Source: Paraspadella gotoi (taxonomy: Eukaryota; Chaetognatha). Taken from it: a stretch of 64,000 nucleotides of DNA. A model generated the notes under the pieces. The model saw only the letters and a program-made list of their open reading frames with translations. It ran no database searches and was not told where the DNA came from. Shown here one piece after another: positions 26,298 through 35,372 of the stretch. Every line of letters begins with the position of its first letter. Within the stretch, counting starts at the first letter, position 1. The position numbers and the translations under genes were made by a program. The stretch covers positions 1,183,554-1,247,553 of the forward strand of contig CM119266.1 of the NCBI GenBank assembly GCA_051294375.1, read 5' to 3'.

Positions 26298-29200
26298 CAA
26301 TCAATCAATCGTTCAAACTTCAAACAATTAGCTATTCAATATCAATAAATACATCAGTAAAGTCTATCGATCAAACATTAAAACATCCGTTCCATTCATT
26401 TACGCATTCGATCTACGTACCAATCAATAAATCTAATCAATCAATCAATCAATCAATTTCTCTCAGGTTCAGACTCTCTCCGAAATGACGGCCTTCGTCC
26501 AGCGTCGTTCCGAAGAGGACGATCGCCTCAAAAATTCTTGCGAAGAAATTCTCTCGCGACTTAAATTCGTCTACGACTGCAAAAACTTTTTTCGCACCGA
26601 TTTACAGGTGAGTCAATGGGTCAGTTTGCTGAGGTTTTGGTAAGGCCCCGGAGTTTGATTGGCGGGATGGGAAGGAAATGTGTACAGGTGTATTGGTAAG
26701 GTATTGTACACTGTACATATAAGAATTAAAAAAAAGTAGATTTCAGAATTAAAAATTGATAATTTTTACTTTCTTACACCCGTTTTTCTACCTTTTTATT
26801 AAATATAATATAATATTATGCCAGTTTTTCGTCTTATACAGTTATTGCTTATCGATATGGTAATCCAAATGTATTTGAAATTTAAGTTGAGCGTGAGTTT
26901 GTGTTTCTAATTTTTCGTTGACAAATATTTCTACTCTTATTCTCTCGTACCGAATCTCTCTCACCTCCTGTCAGGTCCAACTCATCGTCAAGCAGGGTCA
27001 GGTCGAGATCGACATGTACGTCCCGGTCTACGACTTCCGCTCGACCGTGCTGGTTCACCGCAGCTTGGCCGAGGAGCTCAACCACGCCATCAAGTCGCTG
27101 GGTCAACAAAAGGTCAACGCGATGGCGGAGAGTAGGGATTTTCGCAAAGGGATCGTCCAGTTCGAGTGGGCTCACAAGCGGTCGCAGATGAGGATGGAGG
27201 ATCTCCACAGCCTCGCCAGAGACATTCAGATGCTCAAGGTATATTTGGTTTGGTATCCTGTCTGTCTGTCTGTCTCTCTGTCTCTCTGTCTGTCGGTTGG
27301 TCTTTCTGATTGTCTTTTTGACTGTCCTTCCGGAAACCTTACTTACATCAGCCTACTTCGTATTTAATTTTAGAATTATGTTTCAATTTGAGCCGTGCGG
27401 CGCCATGGCTTAGATGGTTAAAGCGCCTGTCTAGTAAACAGGAGATCCCGAGTTCGAATCTCGCTGGTGCCTTCCCTTTTAGATATAAAAAAGAATTCTG
27501 TGTTAATAAAGAACAGCTGGACAACTGAATTAGATTTTAATCTATTCTAAGCTCATCAACGCCTCGGTAGCGCAGTAGGCAGCGCGTCAGTCTCATAATG
27601 AACCTCCAAGGGAAATCTGAAGGTCGTGAGTTCGATCCTCACCCGGGGCACTAATTTTAGCCACTCTAAGATTTTTATTTTTATTTTTATTTAAAAGTTT
27701 TTTTGCCAAAAAAAGATTTTATTTCGTATAATATATTGAAAGCTTGCAGGGACTTGCTATGTCATTATCTTGTAAGAGTGATGGAGGCCTTAAACCACCA
27801 AAGCCTGTCCAAAGTCAGGGGCAAGATAGCTTATTTATTAAATGAATGGATAATTTTTATATTGTGTGTACCAATTTCATATATATGATAAATCATGGAT
27901 GAGTGTGCATTGCACTGTGCAACTGTGCAGCGAGCATGTACATCGTACAAGAGCTGGATAAATATAGGTTGAGCCAATAAGGGTGAAGTGAAGTGGCTTC
28001 CACCAAGTTATTTTCTTTTTTTTTTGGGGGGGGGGGAATGAGTCTCATCTTCCAAATCTCATATAAAAATATTAAATTCAAATAACATGAAAAGTTGTTG
28101 AAAGATCGGGATCCTAAACTAAAGCACGCGATTCAGTGTCTCATTAAATTAGATAAAGCAAAAAGAGTTTGACTTGTGGACAGTGTTCAATCTTCACGTT
28201 TGAAGTCTATACTTCAAAGCCCTCTTGATGAAGTGTCGGCCTTGTGGCGCAATGGATAACGCGTCTGACTACGGAATCAGAAGATTCCAGGTTCGAATCC
28301 TGGCAAGGTCGTCGAGTTTAATTTTTTTTTTACTACCATAAATATATATATGTAGCTTCCAAATCCCTGGCACCAAAATTATTTTAAACATCTCGCCGTC
28401 TTTTGTTCCCGATATATCACATAGATTAATATGGCTCCCTCCTGTGATTAATCCTTTATTATTTACCTTTATCTGGCTCTATATTCCGATGTTCTCTCAG
28501 TTCGATTTATCTCGGTGCCAGGGTGTTCCTCTAATATCTACAGAATGGTGAGCCCTTCCTCGAACTAAACCAACCTTTATTATCTGATACTTAAAACAAT
28601 TAAGTAAACTACAAAAAGTCTATTAAGCCTGATACTTATGTCTCGATATCTATCTCTGATTTTATTCATCATTTCACTAAACTGAGCCCTTCCTGCTTAC
28701 TCAATAACTCGGCATTATCTCGAAGCCATCTCAAAAACAAAATCAAGTGAAGAAGAAGGAGGCAACCAACGGATTCGGATTCTCCCTTCAGGTGGGCAAG
28801 AAATTGTGTAATTAAGCTTTACCGCTTGTCCTCCTGTTGACCGCCTCCATCCCCGTTTTCCCTACCCTATCCTAAACCTACTCCCTGGCGAATGAGCGGC
28901 AACCAGATCGAAACTCGGCAGGCGGTGCGACGCCGTCAACGGGAAGACGATTCTCCCACACCCGGCCACGCCCATCTTCACCTACCTTTCGGATTCGGAC
29001 GAGGCCATCGCTCCCGCTCCACTTCCCCCAACGTCAACGCCAGCGGAGAACAATTCGTTTTTCCAGGCAACGCCAACAACGCCGAAATGACCGCGACTCC
29101 AATCCTCAAAACGAACTGATCCGAAAATCTCACGGAGACGCTAGCGGCGTCCACTACAAGGCGTCAATCTCAAAAAACCCAAGCTTCCAGATTTTGACGC

Positions 29201-32200
29201 CGAAAACGTCGACCTATGGATCAAACGTGTCGATGCCGCGTACATCCGCGCAAATACCGTCTCTCCCAAGGAAAATTATTTGCTTATCTAGAAGATAAAT
29301 TCAGCGTCGATTTCAACCACGCATCAACGCCTTCCTGTACGGCGCGCCAACGGCTGAAAGATGGGATGATTTCATTCGATACCTCCGTTGTGAGTACGGA
29401 CGCACGAAATCACAACAAGCGGCGTCGCTCATCGATGGAACCCGCCGTGAAGGACGCCGCCCATCGCAGCTCTTGGCCATGATGAAGGAAAAGGCCGGTG
29501 ACGTCACTGTTGACGACATCCTGAAGGAGTGGTTACTCCGAGAACTCCCAGTCGACGTTCACGAAACCTCGCCGAACGTGTGGAGACTTTAGATGCCGAA
29601 ACTACGGCTAAATTTGCCGACTCGTATTTCAACAAGGACGGTCAACCTCTCCACGCCGGAAACTCGATCAACGCAGCAGTTCCACCATTGATGCACAGAG
29701 CTTGCAACGACGACGCCGACCCAATCAACGCCGTCAACACACGATCGTCGACGCCACTTCCAGCGCCGAAAAAACCTTTCACCAAACCCTTCACAAACCG
29801 ACAAACTTTGGCATCAAATGCAACATCTGCCCCCAGCCAAGCCAAGACGACTTCAGTGCAGATATGTTTTTATCATCGAAAGCATGGCGACGCTGCCCGG
29901 CGTTGTGAAACTGGCTGTTACCGTCAACAATCGGAAAACGGAAGGGCCGGAGCTCGGAGGTGAACGCCGTTCAGCCCGGCCCAAATGATTTTGAAAATTC
30001 GCCTCTCTTATACGTTCACGACACAAACAATAAATTACGATGGTTAGTAGACGGCGGCGCATGGTCTCAATTTTACCTCCACTGCAGCTGAGAGGGTTAA
30101 GGGACCACACCAACACATTTCGCGCTGCCAATGGCACCAACATCTCATGCTATGGATACAAAAACTTACTTATCAATCTCGATGGCAAGGAATTTCCATT
30201 TGCAGTAACCATAGCCGATGTTTCACCAACCGCTATTAGGCGCTGATTTTTTGGCAGAGCATTACCTTGCTCCAAACCATCGAGATCACGAGCTCATCGA
30301 CCTTAGGGATTACACAACCATAGTTTCTACCCCGTGCATTAAAAACACAAAACAATACCTTACGTGTCAATTTCGTTGATCAAGCCAATGACCCATATTA
30401 TCAACTCTTAGATCAGTATCCCGACCTTTGCATCCCTTCTTTCCAACCCCGCGAGCCAAAACATGGAGTCAAACATTATATCCCTACACAGGGATCAACC
30501 CGTCCAGTCCCGTGCTCGGCGACTCTCTCCGGAGAAATTGAAGGTCGCCCGCGAGAGCTGGAAAAACTTTGCGAGCTCGGAATTGCCCGCCGTGCCAAGA
30601 GCGAGTGGGCGTCCGCCACTTCTCGTCGTAAATAAACCAGATGGTGGCTACAGGGTTTGTGGCGATTTTCGGCGCCTCATAACGTCACCATAGACGATAA
30701 ATATCCAGTAAAAACACTCAATGACTTTAATGCAAACCTTTCGGGAAAACATATTTTCAGTAAAATTGATTTACTGAAAGGTTACCATCAGATTCCGGTA
30801 GCCGAGGACGACGTCAAGAAAACGGGCGTCATTACACCATTTGGCCTCTTTGTTTTTCCCGAACCCCATTCGGCCTGAAAAACGCCGGCCAAGATTTTCA
30901 GCGCCTGATGATGAATCTTGGCCGACCTCCCACACGTTTTCGTCTACATTGAGATATACTGGTGGCCTCAACATCCCCTTCCAGAACACAAACAACACCT
31001 TAAGGAAGTTTTCGACACGCTCCACGAGAATGGTTTAGTAGTGAACCGCAAGAAGTGTGTTTTTTGGAAAACCAGAATTAGAGTTTCTCGGTTATAAAGT
31101 CAATGCTCAGGGCATCTCCCACTCCCTGAAAGAGTCACTGCAATCACTGAGACGAAACCTCCAACGACAGTCAAAGAATTACAAAGGTTCTTAGGAATGA
31201 TAAATTATTATAGAAGATTCATTCCCGCTCAGCTCATCACTTATTCCATCTGTTTGATGCTCTCAAAAGCAAACCAAAAACCCTAGTGGACGACCGACCG
31301 ACAACAAGCTTTCGAGGCCATCAAACAAGCCCTTGCTCAAGCAACCATGCTTCGTCATCCACGCCCAGGCGCCCAGCTGGCTGTTACATCGGATGCCTCC
31401 AATACAGCAATTGGAGCCGTTTTAGAAACAGAGAGGTCCGCAAGGCTGGGAGCCCTCTCATTCTTTTCGGCTAAACTCATAAAAACCAACAGCAATGGCC
31501 GCCTTTTGATCGAGAATTGTTGGCAGCTTTCCGCGCCATCAGACATTTCCGTCCCATGATCGAGGGCTGCCTTTTCACCCTATACACCGATCAACAAATC
31601 GTTAGTGCCGGCCCTCGCCAAGAAAATCGGAGCCTCACACAGCTCGACAGACCTACCAATTGAGCGAATAGCGGAATATACCACAGATATCCGTTACTTA
31701 GCCGGCAAAGCCAATGTCGTCGCGGATCAGCTTTCAAAGACCGACCACAATGACTCAAGAACCACCTGCCGACACCCTCCTCCTCCTCCCTCTTTCCCCA
31801 CCCTTCCCCTCTTTTTCCCCTTTTTCCAGCTCTCAATCGAACCCAACGCCTATCGCCGTTTCCTCAATCGACAAACCCGTCCAAGAAGAGAAACTTGACG
31901 ATTTTGCAAAAAACAGTTTCATCAATTCTCCCTTACGGCATTGATTTGACCGCCCTCGCCGCCGATCAACTCTCGACGCCCGATTTCATTAGCATCTCCC
32001 AGGAAGCCAGGACTGGACTCCGTTTCCGCCGAATCCCCTTGGGCAACTCCGAGATCGTCGTCGACGTAAGCAATGGCCCTTGCAGACCTTTTGTCCCTTT
32101 TTCTTGGCGGCGTCGAGTTTTCGACGCTGTCCACAACCTTGGCCATCCCGGTGTCGAGCGCACTCGACAGACTATCTCTCAACGATTCGTTTGGCCATCA

Positions 32201-35200
32201 ATGCGATCAGATGTATCGAAATGGGCCCGAGCATGCCATGATTGCCAAAGAGCCAAAGTAACAAAGAATACAATACCAGAATTTGGCAAATTTGAACTTC
32301 CCAACCGCCGTTTTTCCCAATCCATGCTGATCTGGTCACTCTCCCCATATCAAATGGATATAAATATGTCCTAACAATAGTCGACCGATTCACAAGGTGG
32401 CCCACGGCAATTCCAATTAAAGATATGACCGCTCAAACTGTCATTGATGCCTTGAGCGCACGTTTGGATAGCGTCTTTCGGCGTCCCCGGCGACAATCAC
32501 CACAGATCGCGGCGCCCAGTTTCAGTCCGCCTCGTGGAAAACAGCTCCTGAAATCATGGGGCATTCAGCACAACTCGACAACCTCATATCATCCGCAATC
32601 GAACGGTTTAGTCGAACGATTCCATCGGCGATTAAAGAATCTTTGATTGCCCTCGGCAACGCGCCACGACAAATGGTACTGGCGATTGCCGTGCTCACTC
32701 CATCGCTATTAGGACAACTCTAAAACCTGACGTGCGGAGCCTCTCCCGCTGAACTTGTTTACGGCGAGGCGATAGCCATCCAGGAGACTTACTTCCGTCC
32801 CAGACCGGAAATGACGCCGCTGAATCACGTCAGCGTCGACAAACTCTCGCCAATCTTCGCCTGGAAGTTTCGCGCCTCCAGCCTCAACCTACATCGACTC
32901 ACAGAGAACCGCGTACTTATATCCAAACTCTCTTCGACACTCCGCTTTCGTCTACGTGAGGCGTGGCGGCATCAAACGCCCCCCTCACGGCTCCTTACCT
33001 CGGCCCATACCGAGTACTAGCGCGCGACGAACTAACCTACAAAATCGAAATTCCCCCGGGCGAGGAAACGAGAATGTTTCCATTTCTCGTTTAAAACCCT
33101 TGGGAGGCGCGGAACGAGAACGAGGGCATCATACGGCGGCGTCAACGACGAAATCGACGTCCCCACCCTTCTCCTCCCCTCGCGCCGCCTCGCGGCCGGC
33201 GACCGGCTTACGAACTCGAAACGTTTCTCCATCAACTAGAACTCTTCGACCACGAAACGTGAAAAACTTATCCGCACATGTTGTCCACCCTCCGCCTCCG
33301 GCTCCGCCATCGACCTCCTCCACCTTCCGACACTCCTTCCGCTAGAATCCGCCGAAAACTGCATTCAAACTGATAAAACGGTGCCAGAAAGCAAAAATAA
33401 ACACAACGTAAACAACGATGTAAACAAAGATTCAAAACAATCCGATCTCATCGCCCCCATCACAACAACAAAGAAAGCGAGTGCGATTTCGTTCGAAAGC
33501 GTTACTTCCCCCACGTTTTCCCCCGCCTTTCCACTCCCTCCTTCCCCCTCCAAAAATCTCCCTCAACAATTCTCCAGCCCCTCGTACTCCCGAAAGTTTT
33601 TTCGTGGCGAGCAAATCGACAAAGAACAGGGCGCCAATCACGTTACGTCAACACAGCGCTCTTACGCGCCGTTCTTAGCCCAGATCATGCGCGATCTCAA
33701 CGAGACTCACCCTGCAACCGAATCGAACTACTCCAATGAAACGGATCAGTCAAACAAAACTTTATTCTTCCCTGTTTAAGTAATCTTTACTTAAATCGTT
33801 AAACTTTAATTTTTAATTGTTTCCAATCTCTCTTCAATCTTAAAAACGCTTTACTCGTTATAGTAAATCGTTATTGTTTACAAACAAATCCATACGTTAT
33901 GTTTACATCCATCCACCGGCAACGTAATCCATACGTTATATTTTTAACAAAAACAAACCCATAATTACCAAAAGCATCGATTTTTAATTCAAATCAAAGT
34001 AATTCGAAGTAATTTTTCCATCTCGAATTATCCGTAATCAATTTTTCCCTTTTTCCTTATAGACATGATGTTAATAGTAGTTAAACACAACATGTGTTAC
34101 TTTTTAGTAGAATTTTATATTACGAAATTTGGAAGCCTTTTATATTTAGACAAATACGTGCTAAAACTTTTACCCCCGTTTTTATCTGGGGGGCATGTAG
34201 CTTCCAAAACCTGGCACCAAAATTATTTTAAATCATTCGCCGTCTTTTGTTCCCGATATATCACATAGATTAATATGGCTCCCTCCTGTGATTAATCCTT
34301 TATTATTTACCTTTCATCTTGGCTCTATATTCCGATGTTCTCTTCAGTCTTCGATTTTATCTCGTTGCCAGGGTGTTTCCTCTAAATATTACATATATAT
34401 ATATAAATAAATTATACGTATCTCATTTTAGTAATCTTAATCTTAATCTTATCTTAGTCTTCACTCTGCAGTCCATTTCATTCGTGAAATTAACATAACG
34501 AATAATCGCGAATCTCAGCGCACAACCGACGGCACCGGCCCTCATTCTTTCACCCGCTTGGAGTTTTGTTTGTAACGAACGGTGGATACGAAAGCAGATC
34601 CAACAGTTCCTCAACGAAGATGACTACGACGCCAAACGTTTGTTGGAGGTCGAGTCGACGGAAGCGGCAATGGAGGCACAGGAAGCCAAAAACAAAAGGG
34701 ACATCAAGAAGAAACAAAAGGTAAGAAAGGACTTCAAATATCCAGAGGAAAACGCCCAATAAGGGACTCGAACCCTTGACCCTCAGATTAAAAGTCTGAT
34801 GCTCTACCGACTGAGCTAACCGGGCATTCTAATGGGGCTTTAAGGGAGGGAGGAAAGGAAAGTGAAAAAAAGACATTTTTTAAGTCTGAAGAAAAAAAAA
34901 ATACAATCTAAAATTATAAAATAATGAATTAACAAAAATACTTACGTTACCGCTTCGTACGTGCCAAAAATGATCCTATTTTTATAATTAGTTCCTCACC
35001 TCCCACCCTAACTCCCGTCCCACCACACCTCAAACCACCACACCCACAACCAACCCACAATCACCCCCCTAACCACCCCAGTTCCTCCACGACCTTCAAA
35101 CGACGATCGAAACTCGCGTCCGTCAAAATTCCGAAATCGAATCCGAGGTCGAGAAACGAAACGTCGACGTCAACGAGCGACGTCAGGTGACCGACGCTGA

Positions 35201-35372
35201 AGCTCCGGCGCTGCGGCGTCTCCTGGCGCGGCGCCGGTGCCGCGGCTTCGCCGAACGGAGCCGCTTGGTCGAGCTGGCCAAGGCCAAGTCGCAGGAGGTC
35301 GCCGTTCTCAGGATGGAGGTGGAGCGGCTCAGGATGAGGACCTTTCCCGCGCTGGTGCAGGTGGAGTTGTGA
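15336..35372 (+). CDS. CFAP43: cilia- and flagella-associated protein 43
   Basis: Axonemal WD-repeat protein that with CFAP44 tethers inner dynein arms in motile cilia and sperm flagella. There are 27 exons: 15336-15995, 16074-16255, 16611-17057, 17124-17262, 17666-17791, 17972-18084, 18195-18299, 18686-18824, 19076-19288, 19816-19986, 20163-20314, 20769-21010, 21260-21392, 21826-22048, 22220-22405, 22731-23020, 23131-23254, 23888-24106, 24532-24726, 24913-25027, 25462-25644, 25880-26073, 26201-26255, 26467-26607, 26975-27238, 34598-34720, 35082-35372. Phases fit except for one extra base in the 24913 exon. About 1807 residues (human 1665). The N-terminal half is beta-propeller; the rest is coiled coil with family blocks such as [38 protein letters not shown] and the C-terminal [17 protein letters not shown]. 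Exon 22731 carries a GAC-coded Asp run. The intron 27239-34597 contains three tRNA genes and a retrotransposon. The start of the 34598 exon is approximate. Confidence 0.93.
16537..16597. repeat. (ATATC)n pentanucleotide repeat
   Basis: About twelve units directly before the acceptor of CFAP43 exon 3; it gives a spurious IISYH reading-frame repeat. Confidence 0.9.
17508..17534. repeat. 11-bp stem hairpin in a repeated element, copy 1
   Basis: AATGAGATTGA, loop GTTCA, TCAATCTCATT. It sits within about 75 bp that recur at 19573-19640, both in CFAP43 introns. Probably a short dispersed repeat; the stem is too short for a microRNA precursor. Confidence 0.7.
17855..17962. repeat. (AAT)n microsatellite
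   Basis: Long TAA/AAT trinucleotide tract in a CFAP43 intron, ending 10 bp before the acceptor of the 17972 exon. Confidence 0.9.
19602..19628. repeat. 11-bp stem hairpin in a repeated element, copy 2
   Basis: Identical 27 bases to 17508-17534, with matching flanks (GGAA..AACTTTTGATG upstream, TTGCATATTGTCG downstream). See copy 1. Confidence 0.7.
24809..24902. repeat. (CT)n microsatellite before a CFAP43 acceptor
   Basis: CT tract with CCT interruptions that merges into the pyrimidine tract of the 24913 exon. Reading frames on both strands here are low-complexity shadows. Confidence 0.9.
27399..27472 (+). tRNA. tRNA-Thr (AGT)
   Basis: The acceptor stem GGCGCCA pairs with TGGTGCC. The anticodon loop CTAGTAA (anticodon AGT) lies in a CTGT/ACAG stem, and GAGTTCGAATCTC forms the T arm. 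74 nt including the discriminator T, with a run of T within 12 bases downstream as a pol III terminator. It lies on the same strand as, and inside an intron of, CFAP43. Confidence 0.95.
27561..27650 (+). tRNA. tRNA-Met (CAT), elongator, with a 17-nt intron
   Basis: Removing 17 bases after CATAA gives a tRNA almost identical to animal elongator tRNA-Met: GCCTCGGTAGCGCAGTAGGC, anticodon CAT, TTCGATCC T loop. The acceptor stem GCCTCGG/CCGGGGC pairs throughout, with one G-T. The intron lies just 3' of the anticodon at the canonical position. Introns are usual in Tyr, Leu-CAA, Ile-TAT and Arg-TCT genes, so an intron in Met is notable. A TTTTTATTTTT terminator follows. Confidence 0.9.
27785..27860 (+). 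repeat. short dispersed repeat (AAATGAATGGATAATT tail)
   Basis: Shares the string GGCAAGATAGCTTATTTATT and the following GAATGGATAATTTTTATATTG with 14220-14265, and more weakly with 12106-12165. Probably the 3' end of a SINE or LINE family. Confidence 0.55.
28238..28311 (+). tRNA. tRNA-Arg (ACG), with an extra base in the anticodon arm
   Basis: The acceptor stem GGCCTTG pairs with CAAGGTC (one G-T). The D arm is normal, the T arm is CCAGGTTCGAATCCTGG, and the 3' flank has a T-rich terminator. The anticodon arm reads TCTGA CTACGGAA TCAGA: one A more than the usual 7-base loop. Either a sequencing indel or a non-functional copy. Confidence 0.8.
28351..28542 (+). repeat. 5' LTR
   Basis: 192 bp, TG...CA ends. 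Co-linear with the 3' LTR, with several single-base length differences, mostly missing T's in TTT or CTT strings. Confidence 0.9.
28892..29963 (+). pseudogene. gag region of the Ty3/gypsy element
   Basis: Retroelement capsid/nucleocapsid remnant in several frames. Recognisable parts are the Mag-type capsid start (phenylalanine-aspartate motif followed by a tryptophan), a long helical capsid region up to about 29640, and a Cys/His knuckle near 29865-29915 of the form C-x2-H...C-x3-C, typical of Mag gag. At least three frameshifts interrupt it. Confidence 0.75.
30000..33345 (+). pseudogene. pol region (protease, reverse transcriptase, RNase H, integrase), broken
   Basis: Protease-like active-site string with its frame lost near 30050. 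Reverse transcriptase blocks run from about 30600 to 31040; the catalytic YxDD box near 30945 is itself hit by a frameshift. RNase H follows at about 31340-31560 ([11 protein letters not shown]). The integrase zinc-binding H-H-C-C domain is at about 32120-32250, and its catalytic core runs to about 32650, ending in [16 protein letters not shown] basic C-terminal region continues to 33345. The order is diagnostic of Ty3/gypsy. Not functional as sequenced. Confidence 0.85.
33381..33779 (+). CDS. small 3' open reading frame of the retrotransposon
   Basis: 132 codons without interruption between the integrase remnant and the 3' untranslated region of the element. It is hydrophilic and Ser/Pro/Asn-rich, with no membrane segment, so it is not an envelope-like protein. 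It may be the tail of the polyprotein rather than a separate gene. It is the longest undamaged frame in the 3' third of the element, which may be chance. Confidence 0.35.
   Translation: MPESKNKHNVNNDVNKDSKQSDLIAPITTTKKASAISFESVTSPTFSPAFPLPPSPSKNLPQQFSSPSYSRKFFRGEQIDKEQGANHVTSTQRSYAPFLAQIMRDLNETHPATESNYSNETDQSNKTLFFPV
34196..34393 (+). repeat. 3' LTR
   Basis: 198 bp, TGTAG...TACA. It follows a G-rich polypurine tract and is followed by an (AT)n tract. Confidence 0.9.
34753..34825 (-). tRNA. tRNA-Lys (TTT)
   Basis: Reads on the minus strand as GCCCGGTTAGCTCAGTCGG, anticodon loop CTTTTAA (anticodon TTT), T arm AGGGTTCGAGTCCCT. The acceptor stem GCCCGGT pairs with ATTGGGC, with some wobble. 73 nt. 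It lies in the last intron of CFAP43 in the opposite orientation, so antisense to the host transcript. Confidence 0.95.

Larger units (their letters stand above)
28351..34393 (+). mobile_element. Ty3/gypsy LTR retrotransposon, Mag-like, decayed
   Basis: 6,043 bp between two LTRs that start TGTAGCTTCC and end in CA, inserted sense-wise in a CFAP43 intron within an (AT)n tract, so the target duplication cannot be read. A purine run (GGGGGGCA) precedes the 3' LTR as a polypurine tract. Gene order is gag, protease, reverse transcriptase, RNase H, integrase, which defines Ty3/gypsy. The gag matches the Mag lineage with its unusual Cys/His knuckle. No frame exceeds about 160 codons: many frameshifts and stops break it, so it cannot be autonomous as read. 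Some breaks may be read errors, because the two LTRs also differ mainly by single-base indels. Confidence 0.93.
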
